DNA from: Pseudomonas sichuanensis
Lineage (GTDB): Bacteria; Pseudomonadota; Gammaproteobacteria; Pseudomonadales; Pseudomonadaceae
DNA length: 64,000 bases
Reading direction: 5' to 3'
Assembly (NCBI RefSeq): GCF_003231305.1
Contig: NZ_QKVM01000031.1
Location: forward strand, 1-64,000
The position numbers and the translations under genes are program-made. The notes under the pieces are model-generated. The model was not told the origin of the DNA. It saw only the letters and a program-made list of their open reading frames with translations, and ran no database searches. Shown here piece after piece: positions 25,504-33,195 of this stretch. The stretch's first letter is position 1. Each line of letters begins with the position of its first letter.

Positions 25504-26119
25504 CCTTCGGGGCCAGGTTCAGCAGGGCCTCGCGGGCCCGTTCGAGAAATGCGTGCTTGCCTTCGTCCGCCTGCAGGTGCAGCGGCTCGCCGAAACTCAA
25601 GGTGCACAGCAGCGGCAACGGCAGGGCACGGCCCTTGGGCATGACCCGGTTGAGGTTGGCGATCCACACCGGCACCAGCTCGACCTGCGGGTTGGCCGCG
25701 GCCAGGTGGAACAGGCCGCTCTTGAATGGCAACAACGGTTCGTCACCGAGGTTGCGCGTGCCTTCCGGGAAGAAGATCAGCGAGTCGCCCTGGGCGAACG
25801 CGTCGAGCACCGGTTGCAGCGGATTGCCCTCGGCCGGCGTGCGCGTGCGATCGATCAGCACAGCGTTGAACACCTGGCGGATGAGGAAGTCGCGAATACC
25901 GGGCTTGCACCAGTAGTCGGCCCCCGCCACGGGGCGGGTGTGGCGGCGCAGAGGGGCGGGCAGTGCCGCCCACAGCAGCACGAAGTCACCGTGGCTGCTG
26001 TGGTTGGCAAAGTACAGCCGTTGTACCGGCTGTGGCGTGCAACCCAGCCACAGGGCGCGGGCGCCGGTGATCAGGCGGGCGGCGGAGGTGATGACGAAGG
26101 CGGTCAGGCTGGCGAGCAT
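25496..26119 (-). CDS. Lysophospholipid acyltransferase family protein (PlsC type)
   Basis: 207 residues with the acyltransferase motifs HX4D (NHSSHGD, about residue 40) and FPEGTR (about 118), one N-terminal membrane-associated helix and PVWIANLNRV as block IV. Would acylate a lysophospholipid or glycerol phosphate derivative to feed the CdsA-like enzyme encoded next. Starts 10 bases after the end of the small membrane protein gene. Confidence 0.85.
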   Translation of the reverse strand: MLASLTAFVITSAARLITGARALWLGCTPQPVQRLYFANHSSHGDFVLLWAALPAPLRRHTRPVAGADYWCKPGIRDFLIRQVFNAVLIDRTRTPAEGNPLQPVLDAFAQGDSLIFFPEGTRNLGDEPLLPFKSGLFHLAAANPQVELVPVWIANLNRVMPKGRALPLPLLCTLSFGEPLHLQADEGKHAFLERAREALLNLAPKDA

Positions 26120-26129
26120 GGCGGCGGTC

Positions 26130-26549
26130 TTATCCGGTGAAGGGGAGGGTCAGTACCAGCAGCACTTGCACGGCCAGGCACAGGGCCTGGCGGCGCAGCA
26201 GGGCCAGGGCGGCCTGGCTGCGTGCCGGCCATTGACGGCTGTCGCTGGCGCTGGGTTTGAGGCGTAGTTCATGCAGGGCACGGTCCAGGGCCTGGGTATC
26301 GGCGGGCAGGTCGCTGCTGGCGGCCAGGTGGGTGAACAGCTCGGCATCCAGGGCGACACGTATCGCCCAGTACTTGTGGGCCAGGCCGATGACCAGCAGC
26401 GCCACGCACAGTGCATGGGCCGGCGAAGCCAGCGCCACGCCGAACAGCGGCGCCAGGCTGCAGGCGATTGCCAGCAGGGTTATGCCGTCCGACAGACGTT
26501 CCAGCTGGCGCCCGCGGGCGAGCAGGCTGGCGACGAGGCGCAGGTTCAT
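26130..26549 (-). CDS. Small membrane protein of the lipid operon, unknown function
   Basis: 139 residues; helices at about 22-45 and 48-65 and a hydrophobic C-terminal helix (about 118-136). Starts with ATG 26549 overlapping the phosphatase stop (ATGA), so translationally coupled. No motif recognised. Its constant place in the operon suggests a structural or regulatory role in the lipid pathway. Confidence 0.75.
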   Translation of the reverse strand: MNLRLVASLLARGRQLERLSDGITLLAIACSLAPLFGVALASPAHALCVALLVIGLAHKYWAIRVALDAELFTHLAASSDLPADTQALDRALHELRLKPSASDSRQWPARSQAALALLRRQALCLAVQVLLVLTLPFTG

Positions 26550-27928
26550 GGCTGGGTTTCCAATTGCTGCAACGCATGGCGATGGGCGCTGTGCAGGACC
26601 ACCCTGGGGCGTGCCTTGCGGATCAGCATTTCGGCCTGGCTGGCGTCGCTGCAACGGCCGCTGACGATCAGCCAGGCAGCTACCGCGCTGGCGCTGCGCG
26701 AATAGCCCAGGGCGCAGCAGACCAGCACCGGGCCATGCTGGCGCAGGTGTTCGATGGCGGCGGCGGCTTGTTGCAGGGTTTGCCGGCTCGGGGCGATCAG
26801 GTCCAAGCTCGGCAGGCTTTGGTAATACTGCACAGGCTGTTCGAGGGCCATCGTGGGGCAAGTCCCAGCGGCGCTTGGCAATGGAGCGTGGGAGCGGGCT
26901 TGCCCCGCGATGGCGTCAGTACAGGCCAGCTCCGCACACAGGTCGACCACCGCTGCAAACGCCGACGCCTCCCCGTGCCCCGGCATCCGCCCCAGATACA
27001 CCCCATCCAGCACTTCATCCGCCTGCGGGTGCCGCCGGGTCCACAACCGTGAGTTGGCCCACGCAGCCAGCAGATAGGGCGCCAGCAACACGCTCGCCGC
27101 AATCGACAGCTGGCCATCCGCGCCTTTCTGGAAACCGCCCGCACCGAACAGGCCATAGTTCAGCGCCACCAGCAGCAGCGACAACGCCGGCCACAGCAGC
27201 CACAAGCTGACGTGCCCGAGCTTGAAAGCCAGCACGGCCAGCAGCATCGCGCCGAGCCCGTAGCGCAACGCCAGGCGCCAACGCTTGGGGTCGCGCGCCA
27301 GCTGGGCATGCTGCCAGGGCAGCGGGCCTTGCTGCGGCCACAGCCACAGGCAGACCAAACCGGCCAGTGCGCCGGTTGGCAGGTCGATGAAGTGATGCTG
27401 CCAGGTGGTCAGCACCGACACCCCGATCAGCCCCATCCAGCCATGCACCAGCCAACGCCACATACGCTGCTGGGTGTGCCGGGCGAACATCGTCCAGATG
27501 ATCACCAGCAGTGCGATATGCAGCGACGGCGCCTGGTTGTAAGGCTTGTCGAAGCCCATCAGCACATCGAACAGCCAGCCGAACAGCCCCGACAGTTCCG
27601 GGCGCTCGAAGGTGAAGCGCAAGGGCCAGAGCAGGAAGCAACCGACGCTGATCAGTTGCGCGGTCAGCAGCGCCAGGGCGTGCCGGTCCATCTCCCGCCG
27701 GGTATGCGGCAACAGGAACGACAAGCCGTACAACAGGTCGATCGACCAGTACGGGATGATCGTCCATGGCCATAACGGCATGTGCCGTTCCCAGGCGAAC
27801 ACCAGGCTGCCGACATCTTCGCGCCCTGCCGTGTAGCTGTTGGCCAGGCCGTAGCTGAGGAAGAAGAACGGGCCGAGCAGCAACAGCCACAGCACGCCAC
27901 GTCGGATCAGTCCTGCTTCACGGGCCAT
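26546..27928 (-). CDS. PAP2 / dual-specificity phosphatase (YnbD-like) with internal REP
   Basis: 460 residues. N-terminal six-helix PAP2 part with QAPSLHIALLVI and HHFIDLPTGALAG (phosphatase signature motifs), then two helices, then a cytoplasmic dual-specificity phosphatase with VCCALGYSRSASAVAAWL (Cys and Arg of the CX5R loop). Starts at ATG 27928, sharing one base with the preceding stop (TGATG). About 25 residues between CAELAC and QPVQYYQSLPSL are encoded by a REP palindrome (26848-26913) in frame. The two domains suggest dephosphorylation of a lipid phosphate and of a soluble or protein phosphate. Confidence 0.82.
   Translation of the reverse strand: MAREAGLIRRGVLWLLLLGPFFFLSYGLANSYTAGREDVGSLVFAWERHMPLWPWTIIPYWSIDLLYGLSFLLPHTRREMDRHALALLTAQLISVGCFLLWPLRFTFERPELSGLFGWLFDVLMGFDKPYNQAPSLHIALLVIIWTMFARHTQQRMWRWLVHGWMGLIGVSVLTTWQHHFIDLPTGALAGLVCLWLWPQQGPLPWQHAQLARDPKRWRLALRYGLGAMLLAVLAFKLGHVSLWLLWPALSLLLVALNYGLFGAGGFQKGADGQLSIAASVLLAPYLLAAWANSRLWTRRHPQADEVLDGVYLGRMPGHGEASAFAAVVDLCAELACTDAIAGQARSHAPLPSAAGTCPTMALEQPVQYYQSLPSLDLIAPSRQTLQQAAAAIEHLRQHGPVLVCCALGYSRSASAVAAWLIVSGRCSDASQAEMLIRKARPRVVLHSAHRHALQQLETQP
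26848..26913. repeat. REP pair inside the PAP2/DSP phosphatase gene
   Basis: CCATCGTGGGGCAAG...CCC and GGGAGCGGGCTTGCCCCGCG as inverted copies, like the intergenic REP elements of this genome, but inside an open reading frame and in frame. Confidence 0.8.
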
Positions 27929-29682
27929 CAACGCACCCGCTGCGCCAGGCTGACACTGAAAATGCCCCACTCGTCGATGCGCTGGGTGATCTTGCGAAAA
28001 CCCGCCGCCGCCACCAACTGGTCCATCTCCGCCTGGCTGCGCCGGCGCATCACCCAGGCCTGGCCGCCACGGTGGCTGGTCAGCGCCCGGGCGATCATCT
28101 CCAGTTGCGGGTGCCAGGGCTGGCCGGTGTACACCAGGTAGCCGCCTTCTTCGACGGCATCGGCCAGCCCCGCCAGTGAGTTGGTCACGGCCTCATTGCC
28201 GGGGAACAGCTCATACAGGCCCGAGACCACGGCAAGGGTCGGGCGCGGGTCGAGGCCGGCCAGGCTCTGGCGGTCGAAGGCGTCGCCCTGGACGAAACGG
28301 GCGATGTCACCCAGGCCCTTTTCGCTGATCAGCGCGTTGCCTTGCTGCACGTTCAGCTCGCTGTAGTCGCGCAGCAGGATCGAGTCGGGCAACTGCTGCA
28401 AGCCTTGCAGCGCTTCGAGGATGTAGCGGCCGTGGCCGGCGGCGATATCGACGATGTGCACCGGGCGCTGTTGCTCACGCAGTTGGGCGATGGCCAGGCG
28501 CAGCAGTTCCTCGACGTTGAGCTTGCGCTGACGGATGCCGCGCCAGCCGATGGCGTTGAGGTAGTTCTGGTCGATCATCTCGCCCAGCCGGCCCTTGCCG
28601 GTGGGCTGGTTGCGGTAGACGTAGTCGAGGGTCGAGCCTGAGTCGAACCCGGTGTCGAAGCCCAGCTTCACGCCATCGGAAAGGCCCTTGCCCAGTTGCA
28701 GGCCAGCGCGGGTGGCGCGCCAGTACAGGTCGCGTGGCGAGTTGCGCGGCAGCGGTGCGGCCAGGCTTTCGGCCTCGGCGCAGCTGGCGCCGGTCTTGTC
28801 GGCATCGAGCAGCGAGGGCACGGGGGCGGGGTTATCGAAGCAATGCTCGACGAAGCGCTTGATCCGCGCCAGGGCATGGGCACGGTCCCGTTCGCCGAGG
28901 GTGTCGTGAAAGAAACCGGGCAGGATGTGCATCTCTTTGCGCGCACTGCCCAGGCGCTCGAAGAAACGTTCCTGCGGGGCGCGTTCGACCACGAAGTCCG
29001 AGCCCGATACCAGCAGTTGCGTCGGCACCTGGATCGCCTGGGCATCGGCCACCACGCGGTCGGCGGCGTCGTACAGGCCGAGCAGCATAGTCACCGAGAT
29101 CGGCCGGCTGATCAGCGGGTCGGCCAGGTAGGACATGACCCGCTCCGGGTCGTGGGTGAGCAGGCGCGGCTTGACGTAGCTGTTGACGAAGAAATTGCCG
29201 CGCAGGGCTTTCATCAGCTTCAGCCCGGGGCGGGCGAAGGGGACGTAGAGCTTGACCTTGAACGCTGGCGAGGCCAGCACCAGGCAGCGCACCTTGGGCG
29301 CGTAGTCATGGGCCCAGGTGGCGATCAGCACCGCACCGACGCTCTGCGCCAGCACCACCAGGTCGGGCTCGGCGATGCCGTGTTGCGCCTGGATATGCTC
29401 GATGAAGGTCTGCACGTCGCGCACGCTGGTGGCGAAGCTCGGGCTGTCGCCGCGCGCGCCTGGCGACTGGCCATGGCCACGGGCGTCCCAGGCGAAGACG
29501 TCATAGCCGGGCAGGTCCAGCTCGTCGGCCAGATGCGCCAGGCGCCCGCCGTGCTCGTGGCCGCGGTGGAACATCACCACGGCGCGGCGCGGCTGGTGTT
29601 CGTTGCGCGTGGCAGGCCAGTGACGGTAGTGCAGCTCGACGCCGTCATGGGTGGAAAAATGCAGCGATTGCGCTTGGCGCAT
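27928..29682 (-). CDS. Alpha/beta hydrolase - SAM methyltransferase fusion (YnbC-like)
   Basis: 584 residues in two domains. Residues 1-290: alpha/beta hydrolase of the monoacylglycerol-lipase/S33 type (VVMFHRGHEHGGR oxyanion region, nucleophile in LAQSVGA, late Asp and His in SGSDFVVE and GFFHD). Residues about 330-584: class I methyltransferase with VDIAAGHGRYILEAL as motif I and VVSGLYELFPGN. The fusion is characteristic of YnbC. Substrate unknown; an acyl-glycerol lipid made by the same operon is likely. Confidence 0.82.
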   Translation of the reverse strand: MRQAQSLHFSTHDGVELHYRHWPATRNEHQPRRAVVMFHRGHEHGGRLAHLADELDLPGYDVFAWDARGHGQSPGARGDSPSFATSVRDVQTFIEHIQAQHGIAEPDLVVLAQSVGAVLIATWAHDYAPKVRCLVLASPAFKVKLYVPFARPGLKLMKALRGNFFVNSYVKPRLLTHDPERVMSYLADPLISRPISVTMLLGLYDAADRVVADAQAIQVPTQLLVSGSDFVVERAPQERFFERLGSARKEMHILPGFFHDTLGERDRAHALARIKRFVEHCFDNPAPVPSLLDADKTGASCAEAESLAAPLPRNSPRDLYWRATRAGLQLGKGLSDGVKLGFDTGFDSGSTLDYVYRNQPTGKGRLGEMIDQNYLNAIGWRGIRQRKLNVEELLRLAIAQLREQQRPVHIVDIAAGHGRYILEALQGLQQLPDSILLRDYSELNVQQGNALISEKGLGDIARFVQGDAFDRQSLAGLDPRPTLAVVSGLYELFPGNEAVTNSLAGLADAVEEGGYLVYTGQPWHPQLEMIARALTSHRGGQAWVMRRRSQAEMDQLVAAAGFRKITQRIDEWGIFSVSLAQRVR

Positions 29683-29711
29683 GGCGAATATCCTTTTCCG
29701 GCAGCGGAGGC

Positions 29712-29790
29712 TCAGCGGGTTTCGGGCAGGCCCTGGCGAACCCGGTTGTACAGGGTATAGAGCGAGAGCAGCAGGATGACCAGCAGGCCA
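29712..29790 (-). pseudogene. Remnant 3' end of the CDP-alcohol phosphatidyltransferase gene
   Basis: The last 25 codons (LLVILLLSLYTLYNRVRQGL then PETR and stop) of the gene at 30866-31471 are repeated here. The 60 bases at 29727-29786 are identical to 30881-30940. This copy has natural spacing to the next operon gene, so it is probably the original 3' end. Confidence 0.8.
29727..29786. repeat. 60-bp direct repeat, copy A
   Basis: Identical to 30881-30940, same orientation, 1154 bases apart; brackets the two-gene islet. Confidence 0.9.
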
Positions 29791-30060
29791 CTGTTACAGC
29801 GCAGACAGACGGGGGGCGGATCACGCGACGGCATTCGAAATGTCCTTTTTTCGTCAGACGGCAAGGGGCGGATTGTGAGGAAACATGACAATCCACGGCA
29901 AGCCCTGTACGAGCGGTGCGTCACAGTGGAGGCGAGAAACCTGTGCTGACGTCTTCGACGTCATTGACGAGGTCGGCATGCGTGATATTGAGTTGCCATT
30001 ACAGCAATGATACTTTTTGAAACGAAAATACAACTCGACTCACGCAGTAAGGGAAAACTC

Positions 30061-30279
30061 ATGTCATTGAAAGGAAAGCTGATCTCCGGTTACCTACTGA
30101 TTGGCCTTGTTTACGCGTTGTATTCCTGGTTGTTTGGCTACTACTCGCACTTTAGTTTTGCCTACAACCTTGGCCGTGGCCTTGTATGGCCGGGAGCCAT
30201 GTTCCCGGCGTTCGGTGCGTGGCTGGGGGGTATCGTCATGGTCGCGGTGGTCTTGTACATCACCTTCGGCCGTCGATAA
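30061..30279 (+). CDS. Small two-helix membrane protein (72 aa)
   Basis: ATG 30061 after AAGGG. Two hydrophobic segments at about residues 8-28 and 46-68, with a short aromatic loop (WLFGYYSHFSFAYNLGRG). No family recognised. Lies inside the islet between the two 60-bp repeats, 33 bases before the lipoprotein gene, so probably one transcript. Confidence 0.65.
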   Translation: MSLKGKLISGYLLIGLVYALYSWLFGYYSHFSFAYNLGRGLVWPGAMFPAFGAWLGGIVMVAVVLYITFGRR

Positions 30280-30311
30280 GCAACTAAATGCATTCCAAGG
30301 ACAGGTTAACG

Positions 30312-30785
30312 ATGAAGATCGGAAAGTTGCTCGTGGCCATCGGCTGCGCGGCATTGCTGAGCGCATGCGGTTCGAGCGAGGACAAAGCGAAGGAGCTGAT
30401 CGAGATCAGCGGTGCGGATCAGCAGTACGGGCTGTTGGTCGAGATGGCGACCTCGGGCTATGCGTCCCGCTACCCGATGCTGGAGCAAGAGCAAGTTCGC
30501 AGTGTGATACGTGACAACGTATCGCAGCAGGATATGAAGCAGGCAATGATCGATGTGTACGCCGATCATTTCGACGAGGATGAGCTGGAACTGATGATCC
30601 AGGCTCAGAAGCGTCCCAACCAAGCGATGCAGATTATCCTGGGTTCCAAAGATGGGCGAGCACTGGCGCTGAAAGTTGTCGAAATACAGAAGACCATGAT
30701 GAAAGACATGCAAGAAGCGATGGCTGATAGCGACGATAGCATCGTTGACGCCTTGGATGATCTCAAGGATCGCGCCAAGGGGTGA
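30312..30785 (+). CDS. Lipoprotein of unknown function (157 aa)
   Basis: Lipoprotein signal with lipobox LLSAC at Cys19, followed by a helical acidic domain. The pattern YADHFDEDELELMIQAQKRP...GSKDGRALALKV resembles DUF2059-type proteins. Asp is absent at +2 (CGSS), so outer-membrane placement is expected. ATG 30312 with AGGACAGG upstream. Ends in its own terminator. Second gene of the islet; its place in a lipid operon seems to be due to insertion rather than shared function. Confidence 0.7.
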   Translation: MKIGKLLVAIGCAALLSACGSSEDKAKELIEISGADQQYGLLVEMATSGYASRYPMLEQEQVRSVIRDNVSQQDMKQAMIDVYADHFDEDELELMIQAQKRPNQAMQIILGSKDGRALALKVVEIQKTMMKDMQEAMADSDDSIVDALDDLKDRAKG

Positions 30786-30801
30786 GCCAGGCAGGCAGGA
30801 A

Positions 30802-30827
30802 AAGCCCGGGAGACCGGGCTTTTTTTT
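30802..30827 (+). terminator. Rho-independent terminator of the lipoprotein gene
   Basis: AGCCCGG / CCGGGCT stem, GAGA loop, T8 run, 16 bases after the stop. Confidence 0.9.
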
Positions 30828-30865
30828 GATGGATGCGAAGGTAAGTGAAATTCGCTCCAGCGCAC

Positions 30866-31471
30866 TCAGCAAGATTCGGCCAGGCCCTGGCGAACCCGGT
30901 TGTACAGGGTATAGAGCGAGAGCAGCAGGATGACCAGCAGCAGGCCGTTGATCCAGGTTGCGCTCAGCAGCCCGAAGGCGACCCCGGTGCCCAGCACGCC
31001 GAAAGCGAAGGCCCGGTCGCTCTTGCCCATCGGCCCGTCGTAGCGCCGCGACGCGCCGGCCAGTGGGCCCATCACCCCGGCGTATTCGCTGATGACCGCG
31101 AGCAGCACCACCAGCACCACCAATGCTGGCGACACGCCGGGCAGCAGGGCGAAAGGCAGGTACAGCGCGGCATCGGCGATCACGTCGCACAGCTCGTTGA
31201 GGTAGGCGCCCAGCTTCGATTGCTGGCCGAACTCCCGGGCGAGCATGCCGTCGACCGCATTCAGTGCCATGCGCAGCAGCATCCACACCGGCACCAGGAT
31301 GAACAGCCACGCCACCTGGGGCAGCCAGGCCAGCAGCAGGCCGATGAGCACGGAGATTGCGCCAGCGGCGACGGTGACCTGGTTGGCGGTGACGCCACGT
31401 TCGAACAGGCGTTGGACGGTCGGGCGCAGCAGCGCCTGGAAGCGGGGTTTGAGCTGGTAGATCGATGGCAC
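30866..31471 (-). CDS. CDP-alcohol phosphatidyltransferase (YnbA-like)
   Basis: 201 residues, six helices. The family motif reads NAVDGMLAREFGQQSKLGAY then LNELCDVIAD: the DG..AR core is intact, but the first and third Asp of the usual D-x2-DG-x2-AR-x8-G-x3-D-x3-D motif are Asn. Family members transfer a phospholipid head group from CDP-lipid to an alcohol. First gene of the lipid operon; it is separated from the second by the 1.15-kb islet and its last 25 codons are duplicated, so its own 3' end is probably acquired. Confidence 0.85.
   Translation of the reverse strand: MPSIYQLKPRFQALLRPTVQRLFERGVTANQVTVAAGAISVLIGLLLAWLPQVAWLFILVPVWMLLRMALNAVDGMLAREFGQQSKLGAYLNELCDVIADAALYLPFALLPGVSPALVVLVVLLAVISEYAGVMGPLAGASRRYDGPMGKSDRAFAFGVLGTGVAFGLLSATWINGLLLVILLLSLYTLYNRVRQGLAESC
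30881..30940. repeat. 60-bp direct repeat, copy B
   Basis: Identical to 29727-29786; lies inside the 3' end of the intact gene. Confidence 0.9.
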
Positions 31472-31782
31472 GTGGAATTCCCTGTCGTGGTACGGCGATG
31501 CGGCGATTGTGAATAAGACGCGTGGGTGGCGGCAAGTTGACAGCGCCCATCTGTGAAGTGCGTCAGGCCTACGAAAAAACAGGAATGTGCCGCTTGTCGC
31601 CTAGGGTGTGCATGGTGTGTATTTGGCGTGGTTGAAGCCTATGGTGGTGTGTGCGCTACACATAATCCTCGCCCCAAATGCGTTCCTTCGTATACAGCCT
31701 ATTGAGACAGGCAGGCCTGAAATGAGGCCTGCTTGCGTTGAGCGGGGCCCTTCGCGGCCCGCAGGATCACTGGAGACAGACG
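31472..31782. other. Intergenic region with a hairpin before hicB
   Basis: 311 bases. Promoter of the lipid operon to the left; to the right an 8-bp hairpin GCAGGCCT/AGGCCTGC at 31711-31732, 50 bases before hicB, possibly an operator or leader structure. No hicA-like frame seen. Confidence 0.5.
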
Positions 31783-32193
31783 ATGAAATTTCCCGTTGTA
31801 CTGCACAAGGATGAGGGCACTGACTACGGCGTGATCGTGCCCGATGTACCTGGCTGTTTCTCGGCTGGCGCCACTGTTTCCCAGGCGCTGGAGAATGTGC
31901 AGGAAGCCCTGGCCCAGCATTTCGAAGGCCTGGTGGCCGACGGCGAGGCGTTGCCGCAGGCCGAGGAGGTGGATGTGCATGTGGCCAACCCCGACTACGC
32001 CGGGGGCGTCTGGGCCCTGGTGGACATTGATGTCACTCCGTACCTGGGCAAGGCGGTGCGCTTCAATGCCACGTTGCCCGAGAACCTGCTGCAGCGCATC
32101 GACGAAAAGGTGAAACGCGATCATCGTTACGCCTCGCGCTCTGGCTTCCTCGCCTCGGCCGCGCTGCGTGAGCTGGCGGTCGCCTTCCGCTAG
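31783..32193 (+). CDS. HicB-family antitoxin-like protein
   Basis: 136 residues. N-terminal HicB fold (MKFPVVLHKDEGTDYGVIVP, DVPGCFSAGATVSQALENVQEAL) and a C-terminal ribbon-helix-helix part (FNATLPENLLQRIDEKVKRD, YASRSGFLASAALREL). ATG 31783 with TGGAGA upstream. HicB usually neutralises the RNase HicA encoded just upstream; none is seen here, so it stands alone and may be a plain DNA-binding regulator. Confidence 0.85.
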   Translation: MKFPVVLHKDEGTDYGVIVPDVPGCFSAGATVSQALENVQEALAQHFEGLVADGEALPQAEEVDVHVANPDYAGGVWALVDIDVTPYLGKAVRFNATLPENLLQRIDEKVKRDHRYASRSGFLASAALRELAVAFR

Positions 32194-32233
32194 CCACGGG
32201 GTTGGCGCGCTCCTACAGGGATCGCGCTGAAGA

Positions 32234-33118
32234 TCAGGCCATCAGCAAATGCTCGACCAGCGCCGCCGCATAGCCTGGCAGCGCGGCGAAATCCCGGGCG
32301 CACACCTGCAATCGCCGGTTCGCCCAGGCCTCGTGCAGCGCCACCCAGTGCAGGGGCAATACCCCCTCCCAACGCCGCACCGAGGCCAATGGCACCACCC
32401 CCACGCCCGCCCCGCCAGCCACCATGCGGATCACCCCATCGAAGCCCTCGGCGCGTACCCGCACCAGCATCCTGCGCCCCAGCCGCAGTGCCTGTTCCTC
32501 AAGGTGCAAGGCCAGTGCGCTGTTCGGGCCCAAGCCGACATGCCCGTATGCAAGGCTTTGCTCGAAATCGGGCGTGGCTGCATCGGCCAGTGCATGCCCC
32601 ACCGGCATCACCAGCACCAGCGGATCGTCGCGAAACGCTCGGGCCTGCAGGTGCTCGCTGGGCGCAGCGGTGGAGACGATGCCCAGGTCGGCCATGCCTT
32701 GGGTAATGGCCTGGACGATGCGCAGGCTCGGCTGTTCCTGCACGTCGATGCTCACCCCGGGGTACTCGACCAGATACTGTGCCAGCAACTCGGGCAGGTA
32801 CTCGGTCAGCGCCGCGGTGTTGCACAGCAGGCGCACCTGGCCCTGCTGGCCCTTGGCGTACTGGGCCAGGTCGTATTGCAAGCGCTCCACCTGCGCGGCG
32901 ATCAGCCGTGCGTGCTGCAGCAAGGCCTGGCCAGCGGGTGTCGGCTGCACGCCACGGCGATTGCGTTCGAGCAACGGGATGCCGAGCGAGGCTTCCATGG
33001 CGCGGATGCGTGCGCTGGCGGCCGGCAGCGACAGGTGGCTACGGCGTGCGCCGGCGGTGATGTTGCCGCACTCCAGGGTGTGCTGGAACAGCGCAAGGTC
33101 GGTCAGGTTGAAATGCAT
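32234..33118 (-). CDS. LysR-family transcriptional regulator
   Basis: 294 residues: HTH at 1-60 (LALFQHTLECGNITAGARRSH, SLPAASARIRAMEASLG) and substrate-binding domain. Start ATG 33118 as the family begins shortly before the first helix. Divergent from the TauE/SafE gene with 77 bases between, so a likely regulator of that exporter. Confidence 0.85.
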   Translation of the reverse strand: MHFNLTDLALFQHTLECGNITAGARRSHLSLPAASARIRAMEASLGIPLLERNRRGVQPTPAGQALLQHARLIAAQVERLQYDLAQYAKGQQGQVRLLCNTAALTEYLPELLAQYLVEYPGVSIDVQEQPSLRIVQAITQGMADLGIVSTAAPSEHLQARAFRDDPLVLVMPVGHALADAATPDFEQSLAYGHVGLGPNSALALHLEEQALRLGRRMLVRVRAEGFDGVIRMVAGGAGVGVVPLASVRRWEGVLPLHWVALHEAWANRRLQVCARDFAALPGYAAALVEHLLMA

Positions 33119-33195
33119 CAGCCTCTGTCCTGGCAAAAGTCTGGCTGAGTATATGGCGAATTTTCAGGCCTGCGCGGCCACGTCAGGATGGCGCC

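Noticed and set aside
29712..29924. 70-codon minus-strand frame ending at the duplicated 3' end
   Set aside because: Only its last 25 codons are real coding sequence, left over from the duplicated gene; the first part is arbitrary.
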